From assembly GCF_000974985.2 (NCBI RefSeq), contig NZ_LAVA02000096.1, positions 1-32,128 on the forward strand: a DNA stretch of 32,128 bases, in the 5' to 3' direction. Shown here piece by piece: positions 1-8,253 of this stretch. The notes under the pieces were generated by a model. It was given only the letters and a program-made list of their open reading frames with translations. It made no database searches and was not told where the DNA came from. This stretch comes from Streptomyces mangrovisoli. GTDB taxonomy: Bacteria; Actinomycetota; Actinomycetes; Streptomycetales; Streptomycetaceae. The position numbers were made by a program, and so were the translations under genes. Within the stretch, counting starts at the first letter, position 1; each line of letters begins with the position of its first letter.

Positions 1-131
1 CCCCCACCCCCGAGCACCCCGGCCTCTCCGGTCTTCTCCCCGCCCCTCAGCGGCCCGGCCTGCCCGCTCGCGTCGGCTGGGAGGAATAGCCTCGGCGGCC
101 GTGGTGCTGTCGCCAGTGGAGGTGATCGGCA

Positions 132-1535
132 GTGGCCGACGATCAGCAGGAGCGGGCGTACCGGATCGAGCACGACTCCATGGGAGAGGTGCGGGTCCCG
201 GCCGATGCCAAGTGGCGGGCCCAGACGCAGCGGGCCGTCGACAACTTCCCCGTCTCCGGGCAGCGCCTCGAACGCGCCCACATCGAGGCCCTGGCGCACA
301 TCAAGGGGGCCGCCGCCAAGGTCAACGCCCGGCTCGGGGTGATCGGCAAGGACGTCGCCGAAGCCATCCAGGAGGCGGCCCGGGAGGTCGCCGACGGCAC
401 CTGGGACGCGCACTTCCCGGTGGACGTGTTCCAGACCGGCTCCGGGACCTCCTCCAACATGAACGCCAACGAGGTCATCGCCACCCTCGCCACCGAGCGC
501 CTCGGCCGCGACGTGCACCCCAACGACGACGTCAACGCCTCCCAGTCGTCCAACGACGTCTTCCCCTCCTCCCTGCACATCGCCGCCACCGCCGCGGTCG
601 TCCGGGACCTGATCCCGGCCCTGGAGCACCTCGCGGCCGCCCTGGAGCGCAAGGCCGGGGAGTTCGCGGACGTCGTGAAGTCGGGGCGTACCCATCTGAT
701 GGACGCCACGCCCGTGACGCTGGGCCAGGAGTTCGGCGGGTACGCCGCCCAGGTGCGCTACGGCGTGGAGCGGCTGCGCGCCTCCCTGCCGCGCCTCGCG
801 GAACTGCCGCTCGGCGGCACCGCGGTGGGCACCGGGATCAACACCCCGCCCGGCTTCTCCGCCGCCGTCATCGAGGAGGTCGCCGCCGCGACCGGGCTGC
901 CGCTGACCGAGGCGCGCAACCACTTCGAGGCGCAGGGCGCGCGGGACGGCGTCGTGGAGACCAGCGGGCAGCTGCGGACGATCGCCGTAGGACTGACGAA
1001 GATCGCCAACGATCTGCGGTGGATGGCGTCGGGGCCGCGCACCGGGCTCGCCGAGATCTCCCTGCCGGACCTCCAGCCGGGCTCCTCGATCATGCCGGGC
1101 AAGGTCAACCCCGTCGTCCCGGAGGCGGTGTTGATGGTCGCCGCGCAGGTCGCCGGGAACGACACGACGATCGCCGTGGCGGGCGCGGCCGGCAACTTCG
1201 AGCTGAACGTGATGCTGCCGGTGATCGCCAAGAACGTCCTGGAGTCGGTCCGGCTGCTGGCCAACGTCTCCCGGCTGCTGGCCGACCGGACCGTGGACGG
1301 GATCGTCGCGCACCGCGAGCGGGCCCGGGAGTACGCCGAGTCGTCGCCGTCGGTGGTCACCCCGCTGAACAAGTACATCGGGTACGAGGAGGCCGCGAAG
1401 GTCGCCAAGAAGGCGCTGGCCGAGCGCCGGACCATCCGCGAGGTCGTCCTCGCCGGCGGCTATGTCGAGCGCGGCGACCTGACCGCCGAGCAGCTGGACG
1501 AGGCCCTCGATGTCCTGCGGATGACACACCCGTAA
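132..1535 (+). CDS. fumC: Class II fumarate hydratase
   Basis: This enzyme interconverts fumarate and L-malate in the cytoplasmic TCA cycle. The 467 residues match the usual length of class II (FumC-type, iron-independent) fumarases. Visible landmarks in order are the substrate-binding block TGSGTSSNMNANEV near residue 103, GRTHLMDATPV with the active-site His near 185, and the superfamily signature GSSIMPGKVNP near 317, which carries the catalytic serine. GTG at 132 is chosen because GGAGGT lies a few bases upstream and the product begins directly with a normal FumC N-terminus. The gene stands alone at the left edge. The next gene starts 72 bases later behind its own promoter-like element. 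The fumarase call is secure. The aspartase and argininosuccinate lyase relatives are less likely given the intact FumC-type motifs. Confidence 0.97.
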   Translation: MADDQQERAYRIEHDSMGEVRVPADAKWRAQTQRAVDNFPVSGQRLERAHIEALAHIKGAAAKVNARLGVIGKDVAEAIQEAAREVADGTWDAHFPVDVFQTGSGTSSNMNANEVIATLATERLGRDVHPNDDVNASQSSNDVFPSSLHIAATAAVVRDLIPALEHLAAALERKAGEFADVVKSGRTHLMDATPVTLGQEFGGYAAQVRYGVERLRASLPRLAELPLGGTAVGTGINTPPGFSAAVIEEVAAATGLPLTEARNHFEAQGARDGVVETSGQLRTIAVGLTKIANDLRWMASGPRTGLAEISLPDLQPGSSIMPGKVNPVVPEAVLMVAAQVAGNDTTIAVAGAAGNFELNVMLPVIAKNVLESVRLLANVSRLLADRTVDGIVAHRERAREYAESSPSVVTPLNKYIGYEEAAKVAKKALAERRTIREVVLAGGYVERGDLTAEQLDEALDVLRMTHP

Positions 1536-1589
1536 CGATCCACCGCCCGCGGGTGAACCGTGACGCGTGCCGCAGCGTCGTATGCCTGG

Positions 1590-1607
1590 GGCACCTAATA
1601 TCTGTGC
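1590..1607 (+). promoter_or_regulatory. Probable promoter giving a leaderless transcript
   Basis: A consensus-like -10 element, TAATAT, lies at 1596-1601. The next gene's ATG begins at 1608, six bases after the element. That is where transcription would normally start, and no purine-rich ribosome-binding site is present, so the mRNA is probably leaderless. No convincing -35 hexamer is visible about 17 bases upstream. Confidence 0.5.
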
Positions 1608-2309
1608 ATGGCGGACGGTGACGCGGTGAGACACGCTCAGAGCGGGCAGACGGGGCGGGCGACGGGCTTCTGGAGCCCCGGCAGCCAGATCCTGTGGCGG
1701 TACCGGGAGAACGCCGGCGAGCACTTCCACATCGCCCGCCCGGTCACCGTCGTCCGCGACGACGAGGATCTGCTCGCCGTGTGGATGGCGCCCGGCACCG
1801 AGTGCGTGCGCCCCGTCCTCGCCGACGGCACGCCCGTGCACCAGGAGCCGCTGGACACCCGCTACACCAAGCCGCGGACCGTGCAGCGCGACCGCTGGTT
1901 CGGCACCGGGGTGCTGAAGCTGGCCCGCCCCGGCGAGCCGTGGTCGGTGTGGCTGTTCTGGGAACCGGGCTGGCGCTTCAAGAACTGGTACGTCAACCTC
2001 GAGCAGCCGCTGGCCCGCTGGCACGGCGGGGTGGACTCCGAGGATCACTTTCTGGACATCACCGTGGCGCCGGACGGAGCGTGGGAATGGCGCGACGAGG
2101 ACGAGTTCGCGCAGGCCCAGCGGGACGGTCTGATCGGCCCTGATGCCGCCGAACGGGTCCGCCGGGCGGGGTCGTCCGCGGTCGACGTGATCCGCGCCTG
2201 GGGACCGCCGTTCAGCGAGGGCTGGCAGAACTGGCGCCCGAATCCGTCCTGGGCGGTACCGTCACTGCCGGAGGACTGGGACCGTACGCCCGCGCACGTG
2301 TCCTCATGA
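1608..2309 (+). CDS. DUF402 domain protein (FomD-like)
   Basis: This 233-residue soluble protein belongs to the DUF402 family. That family includes FomD, a nucleotide-conjugate hydrolase of the fosfomycin pathway, and other nucleoside diphosphate or triphosphate hydrolases. Supporting features are the aromatic- and basic-rich N-terminal half (FWSPGSQILWRYREN, then HIARPVTVVRDDEDLL), the strand pattern WYVNLEQPLAR near residue 126, and the acidic block DITVAPDGAWEWRDEDEF near 148, where the family binds metal. The length is typical. The start at 1608 fits the leaderless promoter just upstream. It lies downstream of fumC in the same direction but appears separately transcribed. The true substrate cannot be told from sequence; no phosphonate biosynthesis gene is nearby, so a fosfomycin role is unlikely here. 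Confidence 0.85.
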   Translation: MADGDAVRHAQSGQTGRATGFWSPGSQILWRYRENAGEHFHIARPVTVVRDDEDLLAVWMAPGTECVRPVLADGTPVHQEPLDTRYTKPRTVQRDRWFGTGVLKLARPGEPWSVWLFWEPGWRFKNWYVNLEQPLARWHGGVDSEDHFLDITVAPDGAWEWRDEDEFAQAQRDGLIGPDAAERVRRAGSSAVDVIRAWGPPFSEGWQNWRPNPSWAVPSLPEDWDRTPAHVSS

Positions 2310-2425
2310 GACCCTTGATGCGCCCCCGGTCAAGAAACGTAGGATCGTCCTCCGCAAGGGCGCACAGGGGCAACTCCCGCATCATGCGGCGAGTCTGACC
2401 AAACGTCACCGAGGGGCGGCAGGAC

Positions 2426-2608
2426 GTGAGCGAGGGGTACGAGGGCAACACCGGCCGGGGCCGCACAGGCCGCGCCGGTGGCACAGGCACAGCCTCTGAC
2501 CACGCGGGGATTCCGTTCCTGGGGCACGCATTCCGGGTATCGGAACTTCTGCGGGACGAACTGCGCGCGCGGCGCGCAGCCCCCAACGGACGGATTCGAC
2601 ACGCGTGA
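2426..2608 (+). CDS. Possible small ORF coupled to the phosphatase gene
   Basis: A 60-codon frame starts with GTG at 2426, behind a weak GGCAGG, and ends in a GTGA overlap with the GTG start of the following phosphatase gene. Such four-base overlaps usually mark translational coupling. The predicted peptide is basic and unrecognised, with Gly/Arg/Thr-rich residues 1-25 and a helical Arg/Leu-rich stretch, VSELLRDELRARR. Third-position GC is moderate and below that of the neighbouring genes, so this may instead be plain leader sequence. The 295 bases between 2310 and 2604 otherwise show no recognisable gene. Confidence 0.3.
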   Translation: MSEGYEGNTGRGRTGRAGGTGTASDHAGIPFLGHAFRVSELLRDELRARRAAPNGRIRHA

Positions 2609-4701
2609 CGGAGCAGCCGACCTCCTTCGAGCGCCCGCAGGCGGGCGGCGACCCCGCGGATGGCCGCGGGGCGCTCCTGCACACCCCGAAACCACCGCGC
2701 CCCGGTGCCACCGCCTTACCGGCACAGGCCCGCGCGGGTGAGACGCCCGCCGGGCCCGGCACGACCACGCCCTGCGCCAAGGGGAAGGAGACCGCCCCCG
2801 CGGGCACGCCCATGACCTCCGGCACCGGCCCCGAGCACGCCCAGCCGTCCACGGCAGAACCCGACTCCCACCGTCCGCGTCCGGCGCCCGAGGGCATCCC
2901 CGTGCAGCCGGGCGACGAGCAGCGCCCCACCGCCGGCGAGCGCCGCAGCGGCAAGGGGCTGCCGCCGGGCCGCCCCATGCCCATGCGGCGGGACGGCGAC
3001 CGGCTGCGCTTCGTGGGCGCCGCCACCCGGCGCATCGCCCGCGGCATCGACCTGGACGAGATCGTGATGGGGCTGTGCCGGGCGACCGTGCCGACCTTCT
3101 CCGACGCGATCCTCGTCTATCTGCGCGACCCGCTGCCGGTGGGCGACGAGCGGCCCACCGGTCCCGTCGTGCTGCGGCTGCGCCGCTCCGACCGGATCCC
3201 GGAGGACCGCGACACCGACGGCGGCTTCGCGGCCGCCCCGCAGCCCGAGCCCGAGCTGTCGGAGCTGTCCGCGGTCACCGCCGAGCTGTGCGAGGTGCGG
3301 CCCGGCGGCGCGCTCGCGGAGGTGCTGCGCGGGGTGCGCCCGGTCTTCGCCGACGCGCCCGCGGCCCGCGCCGCGCTGCCCGAACTCCTCGGCGAGGACG
3401 GCGAGCTGATCGTCCCCTCCGGGCAGCGCGCGATCCTCGCGCCGCTGCGCGGCCGGCGCCGGGTGATCGGCGCGGCGGTGTTCCTGCGCCGCCCCGAGCG
3501 GATGGCCTTCGAGGCCGACGACCTGCTGGTCGCCGCCCAGCTCGCCACGCACAGCGCGCTCGGCATCGACAAGGCGGTGCTCTACGGCCGCGAGGCGTAC
3601 ATCGCCGACGAGCTCCAGCGCACCATGCTGCCCGAGCACCTGCCCCGCCCGACGGGCGTGCGGCTCGCGTCCCGCTATCTGCCGGCCGCCGAGACCGCGC
3701 GCGTCGGCGGCGACTGGTACGACGCGATCCCGCTGCCGGGCAGCCGGGTCGCGCTGGTGGTCGGCGACGTGATGGGGCACTCCATGACGTCGGCCGCGAT
3801 CATGGGCCAGCTGCGCACGACCGCGCAGACCCTGGCCGGGCTCGACCTGCCGCCGCAGGAGGTGCTGCACCACCTCGACGAGCAGGCCCAGCGCCTGGGC
3901 ACCGACCGCATGGCGACCTGCCTGTACGCGGTCTACGACCCGGTCTCGCACCGGATCACCATCGCCAACGCCGGGCATCCGCCGCCGGTGCTGCTGCACC
4001 TGGGCGGCCGCGCCGAGGTGCTGCGGGTGCCGCCGGGCGCGCCGATCGGCGTCGGCGGCGTCGACTTCGAGGCCGTCGAGCTGGACGCGCCCGCCGGGGC
4101 GACCCTGCTGCTGTACACGGACGGCCTGGTGGAGTCCCGGCTGCGCGACGTGTGGACCGGCATAGAGCAGCTGCGCGAGAAGCTCGCCGCGACCGCGCAG
4201 CTGACCGGACCGGACCATCCGCCGCCGCTGGAGGCGCTGTGCGACGAGGTCCTCGACATGCTCGGTCCGGGTGACCGGGACGACGACATCGCGCTGCTCG
4301 CCGCCCGCTTCGACGGGATCGCGCCGAGCGACGTGGCGTACTGGTTCCTGGACCCGGAGGACTCCGCCCCGGGGCGGGCCCGCAAGCTGGCCCGGCGCGC
4401 CCTGTCCCGGTGGGGCCTGGAGGAGCTGACCGACTCGGTCGAGCTGCTGGTGAGCGAGATCGTCACCAACGCGGTGCGGTACGCCTCGCGGCCGGTGACG
4501 CTGCGGCTGCTCCGCACGGACGTGCTGCGCTGCGAGGTCGGCGACGACGTGCCGCAGCTGCCGCGGCTGCGGCAGGCCCGCGCCACCGACGAGGACGGCC
4601 GCGGGCTGTACCTGGTCAACCGGCTGGCCCGGCGCTGGGGCGCCACCCGGCTCAGCACCGGCAAGGTGGTGTGGTTCGAGCTGAACCACTCGGGCGGCTG
4701 A
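2605..4701 (+). CDS. GAF-PP2C (SpoIIE-type) phosphatase with HATPase domain
   Basis: This is a 698-residue cytoplasmic regulator of the partner-switching type, in which a PP2C-like phosphatase dephosphorylates anti-anti-sigma proteins and an RsbW-like ATPase domain phosphorylates or binds them. Residues 1-130 are low-complexity Pro/Gly/Glu. Residues about 135-330 form a GAF sensor domain. A short linker (ELQRTMLP near 337) leads to the SpoIIE/PP2C domain, about 345-570, with GDWYD near 369, GDVMGH near 388, LLYTDGLVESR near 503 and DDDIALL near 560 as metal-binding and catalytic motifs. Residues about 590-698 form a HATPase_c domain with the N-box EIVTNAVRYA near 618 and DGRGLYLVNRLA near 668. 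All three modules look intact. The GTG start lacks a strong ribosome-binding site and overlaps a small upstream frame; a later start within the disordered N-terminus is possible. The partner sigma factor is not in the window. Confidence 0.9.
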   Translation: MTEQPTSFERPQAGGDPADGRGALLHTPKPPRPGATALPAQARAGETPAGPGTTTPCAKGKETAPAGTPMTSGTGPEHAQPSTAEPDSHRPRPAPEGIPVQPGDEQRPTAGERRSGKGLPPGRPMPMRRDGDRLRFVGAATRRIARGIDLDEIVMGLCRATVPTFSDAILVYLRDPLPVGDERPTGPVVLRLRRSDRIPEDRDTDGGFAAAPQPEPELSELSAVTAELCEVRPGGALAEVLRGVRPVFADAPAARAALPELLGEDGELIVPSGQRAILAPLRGRRRVIGAAVFLRRPERMAFEADDLLVAAQLATHSALGIDKAVLYGREAYIADELQRTMLPEHLPRPTGVRLASRYLPAAETARVGGDWYDAIPLPGSRVALVVGDVMGHSMTSAAIMGQLRTTAQTLAGLDLPPQEVLHHLDEQAQRLGTDRMATCLYAVYDPVSHRITIANAGHPPPVLLHLGGRAEVLRVPPGAPIGVGGVDFEAVELDAPAGATLLLYTDGLVESRLRDVWTGIEQLREKLAATAQLTGPDHPPPLEALCDEVLDMLGPGDRDDDIALLAARFDGIAPSDVAYWFLDPEDSAPGRARKLARRALSRWGLEELTDSVELLVSEIVTNAVRYASRPVTLRLLRTDVLRCEVGDDVPQLPRLRQARATDEDGRGLYLVNRLARRWGATRLSTGKVVWFELNHSGG

Positions 4702-4719
4702 CGCCCCTTCGCCGTCACG

Positions 4720-4764
4720 CACACGGAGGAGGCCCCCGCGGCTGCGGGGGGCCTCCTCCGTGTG
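4720..4764. terminator. Bidirectional hairpin terminator
   Basis: An 18-bp perfect stem (4720-4737 with 4747-4764) encloses a 9-base loop. It lies between the convergent phosphatase and penicillin-binding protein genes and can serve both. Confidence 0.85.
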
Positions 4765-4798
4765 CGGGCCGCTGCTGCCCGGCTGTGCGTGACGGCGG

Positions 4799-7243
4799 CT
4801 ACTGTCCGGCGAATTCGTCCTGGCTCAGCGGATCGTCCGTCGCGCCGTCCGTCGGTGTCTGCGTCGGCGTCTGCGTCGGCGTGTCCGTCGTCGGTGTCTC
4901 GGTCGGCGTTTCCGTGGGCTCCTGCGTCGGCGTGTCCGTCGGGGCCTCGGTGGTGGGCGCCTCCGTGGTCGGCGTCTCCGACGGGCTCTCGGTGGCCGAC
5001 TTGGACGGCGTCGGCGACGTCGTCGGCTGGACGGCCGCGCCCTGCGTGGTGTCCAGGTCGAACTTGACCTTCTTCGTCACGCCGAAGGTGTAGTCCGCCC
5101 AGATCTGCGCGGGGTAGCCACCACCGTTGATACGGCCGGTGCCGGGGATGAGACCGGTCGCGCCGGTCAGCGAGACCTGCTTCTGGGCCTTGACGTTCTC
5201 GCCGAACAGGCCGACGGAGGTGACCAGGTCGGGCGTGTAGCCGGTGAACCAGGCCGACTTGTTGTTGTCGGACGTGCCGGTCTTGCCGGCCACCTGCTGG
5301 CCCTGGCGGTCCGGGTTCTGGGCCACCGACACGCGGGCGGTGCCGTCGTCGACCACGCCGGTCAGCACGGAGGTGACCGTGTCGGCGGCCTCGCGGCTGA
5401 TCACCTGCTCGCCGATCGCGCTGGGCAGGGTGACCGTGCGGTTCTTCTGCTCGGCCTTGGCGAGGATGGTCGGGGTGACCTTCTTGCCGTGGTTGTCGAG
5501 GGTGGCGTAGGCACCCGCCATCTCCAGCGGGCTCGCGCCCATCGAGCCGAGGGTCTGCGCGGGCACCGCCTGCATGCCGGTGGTGTCCATGCCCAGCTTG
5601 TCCGCGACGGCCAGCACGTTCTTCATGCCGACGTCGACGCCCATCTGCGCGAACACCGAGTTGACGGACTTGTTCATGGCCGTCTGGACGGTGATGTTGC
5701 CGTAGTCCTGGTCGTCCTCGTTGGGCGGGCTGAAGGCGATGTCGCTGCCCTCGACCGGGCGGCCGCTGGTGCCGTCGTAGATCGTGTTCGCGTCGATCGC
5801 CTTGCCGTCCTGGGTCTTCGCGCCGCGCTCCAGGGCGGCGGCGAAGATCAGCGGCTTGAACGTGGACGCGGGCTGGTAGTCCCGGCGGGTCGCGTTGCTG
5901 ATGTAGTGCTTGAAGTAGTCCTCGCCGCCGTAGAGGGCGACGATCTTGCCCGTCTTCGGGTCGACGGAGACGGCGCCGGCCTGGACGTACCCGTCGACCT
6001 TGCGCTTCTTCTTGTTCAGCTTGCTGGTCAGCTGCGACTTGACTGACTTCTCCAGCTGCTTCTGCTTCGTCGGGTCGATGTTCAGGGTGATCGTCCAGCC
6101 CTTGTCGACGACGGCGTTCTCCGCCTGCGACTGGGTGAGGCCCTGCGACTTCATCAGCTGCTTCTCCAGCTGCTGATTGGCGAGCTCGACCAGATAGCCC
6201 TTCTGGCCCTCCTCGCCGGGCGTGCCCTTGGGCGCGTCCGGCACGGGCAGCTTGGTCATGGCGGAGCGCTTGCTCGCGTCCAGCCAGCCCTGCTTGACCA
6301 TGTTGTCGAGGACGTAGTTCCAGCGCGCGGTGACCAGCTTCTTGCCGGTGTCGGTGGCGGACGACCAGTCGTACTGGCTCGGCGCCTGGAGCAGCGCGGC
6401 GAGGTAGGCGCCCTGCTGGACCGAGAGCTTCTCGGCGTCCTCGCTGTAGTACGCCTGGGCGGCGGCCTGGATGCCGTAGGCGCCGCGGCCGTAGTAGCTG
6501 GTGTTGATGTAGCCCGCGAGGATGTCGTCCTTGGACAGCTTGCGGTCCACCTTCAACGAGATGACCAGTTCCTTCAGCTTGCGCGAGACGGTCTGGTCCT
6601 GGTTGAGGTAGTAGTTCTTGACGTACTGCTGGGTGATCGTCGAACCGCCCTGCGTGCCGCGGCCCATGACGGTGTTGAGGATGCCGCGGGCGGTGCCCTT
6701 CAGGTCGACGCCGGGGTCGGTGTAGAAGGACTTGTTCTCGGCGGCGACGAAGCACCGCTGGACGTCCTTGGGCACCTTGTCGAGGCTCACGCTCTCGCGG
6801 TTGACGGTGCCGACGCGGGCCATGACCTTGCCGTTGCTGTACTTGTAGACGTTGCTCTGGCTCTGCGCGGCCGCGTTGCCCGTGGGGACGTCGACCATCA
6901 TGTACAGCGCGATGAAGCCGCCGATGCCGAGCAGGCACAGGCCGAAGAACGTGCCGAGGATCTTCTTCCAGGTGAAGAGCCGGCGTATCCGGCTCTTCGC
7001 GGAGCCGCCGCGGGCGCCGCCGCGGGCCGCCGAGCGGGAGGCCGCCCGGCCGGGCCCGGCCGGGCCGGCGGGACCGCCGTGGCTTCCGGGACCGCTGGGA
7101 CCTCCGGGACCGCCGTATCCGGCCGGTCCGCCCGGCGCGGGCATGGTGCCCGGCGCGCCGGCCGCGGTGCCGGACGAGCGGCCCCTGGGTGCGGCACGGT
7201 GGCCGCCGCCCTGTCGCGCGCGTCGTTCTTCCGCTCGTCCCAT
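4799..7243 (-). CDS. Class A penicillin-binding protein (transglycosylase/transpeptidase)
   Basis: This bifunctional peptidoglycan synthase polymerises lipid II and cross-links stem peptides outside the membrane. Numbered from ATG 7243 (814 residues), residues 1-85 are a cytoplasmic Gly/Pro/Ala/Arg-rich tail and 96-118 are one membrane anchor. The GT51 domain covers about 140-320, with catalytic Glu169 in AAENKSFYTDPGVD, GGSTITQQ at 199-206, RKLKEL at 221-226 and YYGRGAYGIQAAAQ near 250. The transpeptidase covers about 420-720, with SxxK at Ser460-Lys463, SxN at 526-528 and KTG at 654-656. Residues 740-800 are a Thr/Pro/Glu/Ser-rich tail. I chose ATG 7243 because GGAG sits about ten bases upstream; an in-frame TTG at 7282 would add 13 residues. 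The gene converges on the phosphatase gene and shares its terminator. All catalytic motifs are present. Confidence 0.95.
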   Translation of the reverse strand: MGRAEERRARQGGGHRAAPRGRSSGTAAGAPGTMPAPGGPAGYGGPGGPSGPGSHGGPAGPAGPGRAASRSAARGGARGGSAKSRIRRLFTWKKILGTFFGLCLLGIGGFIALYMMVDVPTGNAAAQSQSNVYKYSNGKVMARVGTVNRESVSLDKVPKDVQRCFVAAENKSFYTDPGVDLKGTARGILNTVMGRGTQGGSTITQQYVKNYYLNQDQTVSRKLKELVISLKVDRKLSKDDILAGYINTSYYGRGAYGIQAAAQAYYSEDAEKLSVQQGAYLAALLQAPSQYDWSSATDTGKKLVTARWNYVLDNMVKQGWLDASKRSAMTKLPVPDAPKGTPGEEGQKGYLVELANQQLEKQLMKSQGLTQSQAENAVVDKGWTITLNIDPTKQKQLEKSVKSQLTSKLNKKKRKVDGYVQAGAVSVDPKTGKIVALYGGEDYFKHYISNATRRDYQPASTFKPLIFAAALERGAKTQDGKAIDANTIYDGTSGRPVEGSDIAFSPPNEDDQDYGNITVQTAMNKSVNSVFAQMGVDVGMKNVLAVADKLGMDTTGMQAVPAQTLGSMGASPLEMAGAYATLDNHGKKVTPTILAKAEQKNRTVTLPSAIGEQVISREAADTVTSVLTGVVDDGTARVSVAQNPDRQGQQVAGKTGTSDNNKSAWFTGYTPDLVTSVGLFGENVKAQKQVSLTGATGLIPGTGRINGGGYPAQIWADYTFGVTKKVKFDLDTTQGAAVQPTTSPTPSKSATESPSETPTTEAPTTEAPTDTPTQEPTETPTETPTTDTPTQTPTQTPTDGATDDPLSQDEFAGQ
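4815..5035 (-). repeat. Degenerate tandem repeat encoding the PBP tail
   Basis: Short repeats based on codons for Thr-Pro-Thr-Glu/Gln encode the extracellular C-terminal tail of the penicillin-binding protein. The repeat is in frame and degenerate. Its length could vary between strains. A disordered wall-spanning tail is the likeliest role. Confidence 0.7.
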
Positions 7244-7728
7244 GAGTCCGTCTGCTCCGCTTCGTTCTCGGGTGTCGCACAAGTACGTGGCCCAGGTCAG
7301 CTCAGAAAGCTAACACCGCTCTATGTGACAAAGGGCGCTGGATCCGGTCTTTTAGGGACGTGACAATCAGCACCCGCCCCCAACGGAACCGACGTACGGA
7401 GAGCGGACAAGGTTGCCGCCACAGCGAAAAGAAGCACGGCGCGGGACAACTGTGAGGTCGGGCACAGCGCAGCGAAACGGGGCATCACAGGCATCCCGGC
7501 ACCCTCGCGCGGCGGCCTTCACCGGGAGCGCGCCGGTGCCCGTGCGCCGCGGACGGCAGCCCGGGGCGCACGGGCACGGGCACGCCCGGACGGATCCGGC
7601 CGACCCCCTGTAGCAGAACCGTGACAATCACCCCGGCGACGGCCGCCACCTGGGCCGTGCCACCCGCCGCCACGATCTGCACACTCCGCGTATACATCCC
7701 GGGTATACACCGTGTGTACAGTGCTGCC
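7244..7728. other. Divergent intergenic region, PBP to padR
   Basis: These 485 bases separate the minus-strand PBP gene from the plus-strand padR gene and must hold both promoters. The ten-base string GTGACAATCA occurs twice in the same orientation (7360-7369 and 7621-7630). The padR operator-like element is at its right end. The frames open here have poor codon usage and match nothing I recognise. I could not fix a promoter for the PBP gene. Confidence 0.5.
7690..7722 (+). promoter_or_regulatory. PadR operator-like repeats overlapping a leaderless promoter
   Basis: Three GTATAC/TGTACA palindromic hexamers are centred at about 7692, 7705 and 7717, that is 13 and 12 bases apart. The right pair forms a 17-base imperfect inverted repeat, GTATACAC-C-GTGTGTAC (7703-7719). 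A -10-like TACAGT at 7717-7722 overlaps it, six bases before the padR ATG at 7729. With no ribosome-binding site, a leaderless, autorepressed transcript is the simplest reading. PadR regulators commonly bind such repeats at their own promoters. Confidence 0.65.
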
Positions 7729-8253
7729 ATGTCCATCGGTCACACCCTTCTGGGGCTCCTGGAGTCCGGTCCGCGCCACGGTTACGACCTCAAGCGGGCC
7801 TTCGACGAGAAGTTCGGTCACGACCGGCCGCTCCACTACGGCCAGGTCTACTCGACGATGTCCCGCCTGCTGAAGAACGGACTCGTCGAGGTCGACGGGA
7901 TCGAGCCCGGCGACGGTCCCGAGCGCAAGCGGTACGCGATCACCGAGGCCGGCGTCACCGACGTGCAGCGCTGGCTCGCGACACCGGAGAAGCCGGAGCC
8001 GTACCTCCAGTCGACGCTCTACACCAAGGTCGTCCTCGCGCTGCTGACCCACCGGGACGCCGGCGACATCCTCGACACCCAGCGCGCGGAGCACCTGCGG
8101 ATGATGCGCATCCTCACCGACCGCAAGCGCGGCGGCGACCTCGCCGACCAGCTCATCTGCGACCACGCCCTGTTCCATCTGGAGGCCGACCTGCGCTGGC
8201 TGGAACTGACCGCGGCACGCCTCGACAAGCTCGCCACGGCGGTGCGCCCGTGA
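7729..8253 (+). CDS. PadR family transcriptional regulator
   Basis: This 174-residue DNA-binding protein has a PadR winged helix at the N-terminus (residues 1-85: HTLLGLLESGPRHGYDLKRAF, then YGQVYSTMSRLLKNGLVEVD and the wing ERKRYAITEAG). A helical C-terminal dimerisation half of the Vir_act_alpha_C type follows. PadR proteins typically repress a neighbouring exporter until a ligand binds. ATG 7729 is chosen because the product begins exactly at the family N-terminus and because the promoter-like -10 lies just upstream; the in-frame extension back to 7621 has no family similarity and crosses the operator. The stop overlaps the ABC ATPase start as GTGA, so regulator and exporter form one coupled operon. 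The ligand is unknown. Confidence 0.93.
   Translation: MSIGHTLLGLLESGPRHGYDLKRAFDEKFGHDRPLHYGQVYSTMSRLLKNGLVEVDGIEPGDGPERKRYAITEAGVTDVQRWLATPEKPEPYLQSTLYTKVVLALLTHRDAGDILDTQRAEHLRMMRILTDRKRGGDLADQLICDHALFHLEADLRWLELTAARLDKLATAVRP

Noticed and set aside
3933..7280. Very long minus-strand open frame across the PBP gene and the phosphatase 3' end
   Set aside because: It is an Arg/Pro/Gly-rich shadow of the PBP gene in another frame and shows no domain; the PBP frame has intact catalytic motifs.
7360..7630. GTGACAATCA direct repeats as a regulator site pair
   Set aside because: The two copies are 260 bases apart and a similar string occurs by the prenyltransferase start, so chance is not excluded.
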